Below are positions 13,546 to 13,585 of a stretch of DNA of 13,585 nucleotides, piece after piece (the first letter of the stretch is position 1; every line of letters starts with the position of its first letter). The notes beneath the pieces are model-generated. The model had not been told where the DNA came from and did no database searches. It saw nothing but the letters and a program-made list of their open reading frames with translations. The DNA is taken from the NCBI GenBank assembly GCA_000437895.1, contig FR902149.1:33168-46752 (forward strand). The letters are read 5' to 3'. Made by a program: the position numbers and the translations under genes. The DNA comes from Clostridium sp. CAG:914 (lineage in GTDB: Bacteria > Bacillota_I > Bacilli_A > RF39 > UBA660).

Positions 13546-13565
13546 AATTATTGATGTCAATAATT
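13546..13565. repeat. 20-base dyad (9-bp arms) near the window end
   Basis: AATTATTGA (13546-13554) and TCAATAATT (13557-13565) are exact reverse complements around a central TG, followed by TTT. It may be an operator or a second weak terminator. It comes directly after a good terminator, so an operator or promoter element for a gene beyond the window is as likely as a terminator. Confidence 0.45.
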
Positions 13566-13585
13566 TTTGAAAATGTCCCAAAATA

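Noticed and set aside
1..13585. Search for a defence island, phage, insertion sequence or CRISPR array
   Set aside because: All genes fit housekeeping, replication, sporulation or envelope roles. No transposase, integrase, terminal repeat or spaced direct-repeat array was seen.

Overview
The window reads as a chromosomal segment of a very AT-rich, spore-forming member of the Bacilli, most likely one of the uncultured gut lineages near Erysipelotrichales or Mycoplasmatota. The evidence is as follows. The replication genes are of the Firmicutes type (DnaB/DnaI helicase loader, DnaE polymerase). There are spore genes (GerQ, SpoVAC-AD-AE) and a TagO-like wall glycopolymer enzyme. Promoters are SigA-like and Shine-Dalgarno sequences are strong. 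TGA is used as a stop (dnaB, dnaI, dnaE, spoVAE), so the mycoplasma code does not apply. The lineage is an inference, since no rRNA gene is present. No mobile element, CRISPR array or riboswitch was seen, and the coding style is uniform throughout. No gene-free stretch exceeds 300 bases; the longest are about 130 bases (8289-8417) and 120 bases (59-181), and both are accounted for by promoters and terminators.

Layout. 1-96: the 3' end of a tRNA-Arg(UCU) gene and its terminator. 126-1165: one gene with its own promoter and terminator, encoding an N-terminal helix-turn-helix-like segment joined to a metallophosphoesterase-like fold whose metal-ligand motifs are all substituted. 1145-6605: a tightly packed replication operon, dnaB-dnaI-small membrane protein-dnaE. 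Its promoter is nested in the preceding terminator. 6602-6877: a 75-residue orphan gene with a promoter that begins in the dnaE stop codon. 6872-6903: a perfect 32-base palindrome that ends this gene and the convergent mscL and contains both stop codons. 6898-8288 (minus strand): mscL, a diverged LemA-like gene and the spore-coat gene gerQ. 8366-10583: a monocistronic U32-family protein, divergent from gerQ. 10584-12428: spoVAC-spoVAD-spoVAE behind a possible forespore-type promoter. 12441-13541: a tagO-like gene with its own promoter and terminator.

How the genes work together. The replication block joins the two proteins that load the replicative helicase (DnaB, DnaI) with the DnaE polymerase, which in Bacillus extends primers, plus a predicted C-terminally anchored protein of unknown role. 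The spore genes fall into two functions: GerQ in the coat, which in Bacillus is needed for the lytic enzyme CwlJ, and SpoVA proteins for Ca-dipicolinate movement.

The most noteworthy observations are the substituted phosphoesterase next to the primosome genes, a DnaE with degenerate PHP-domain ligands and a degenerate clamp-binding motif, and a promoter style in which predicted transcripts begin almost at the Shine-Dalgarno sequence. All are read by eye; no database search or structure prediction was run.
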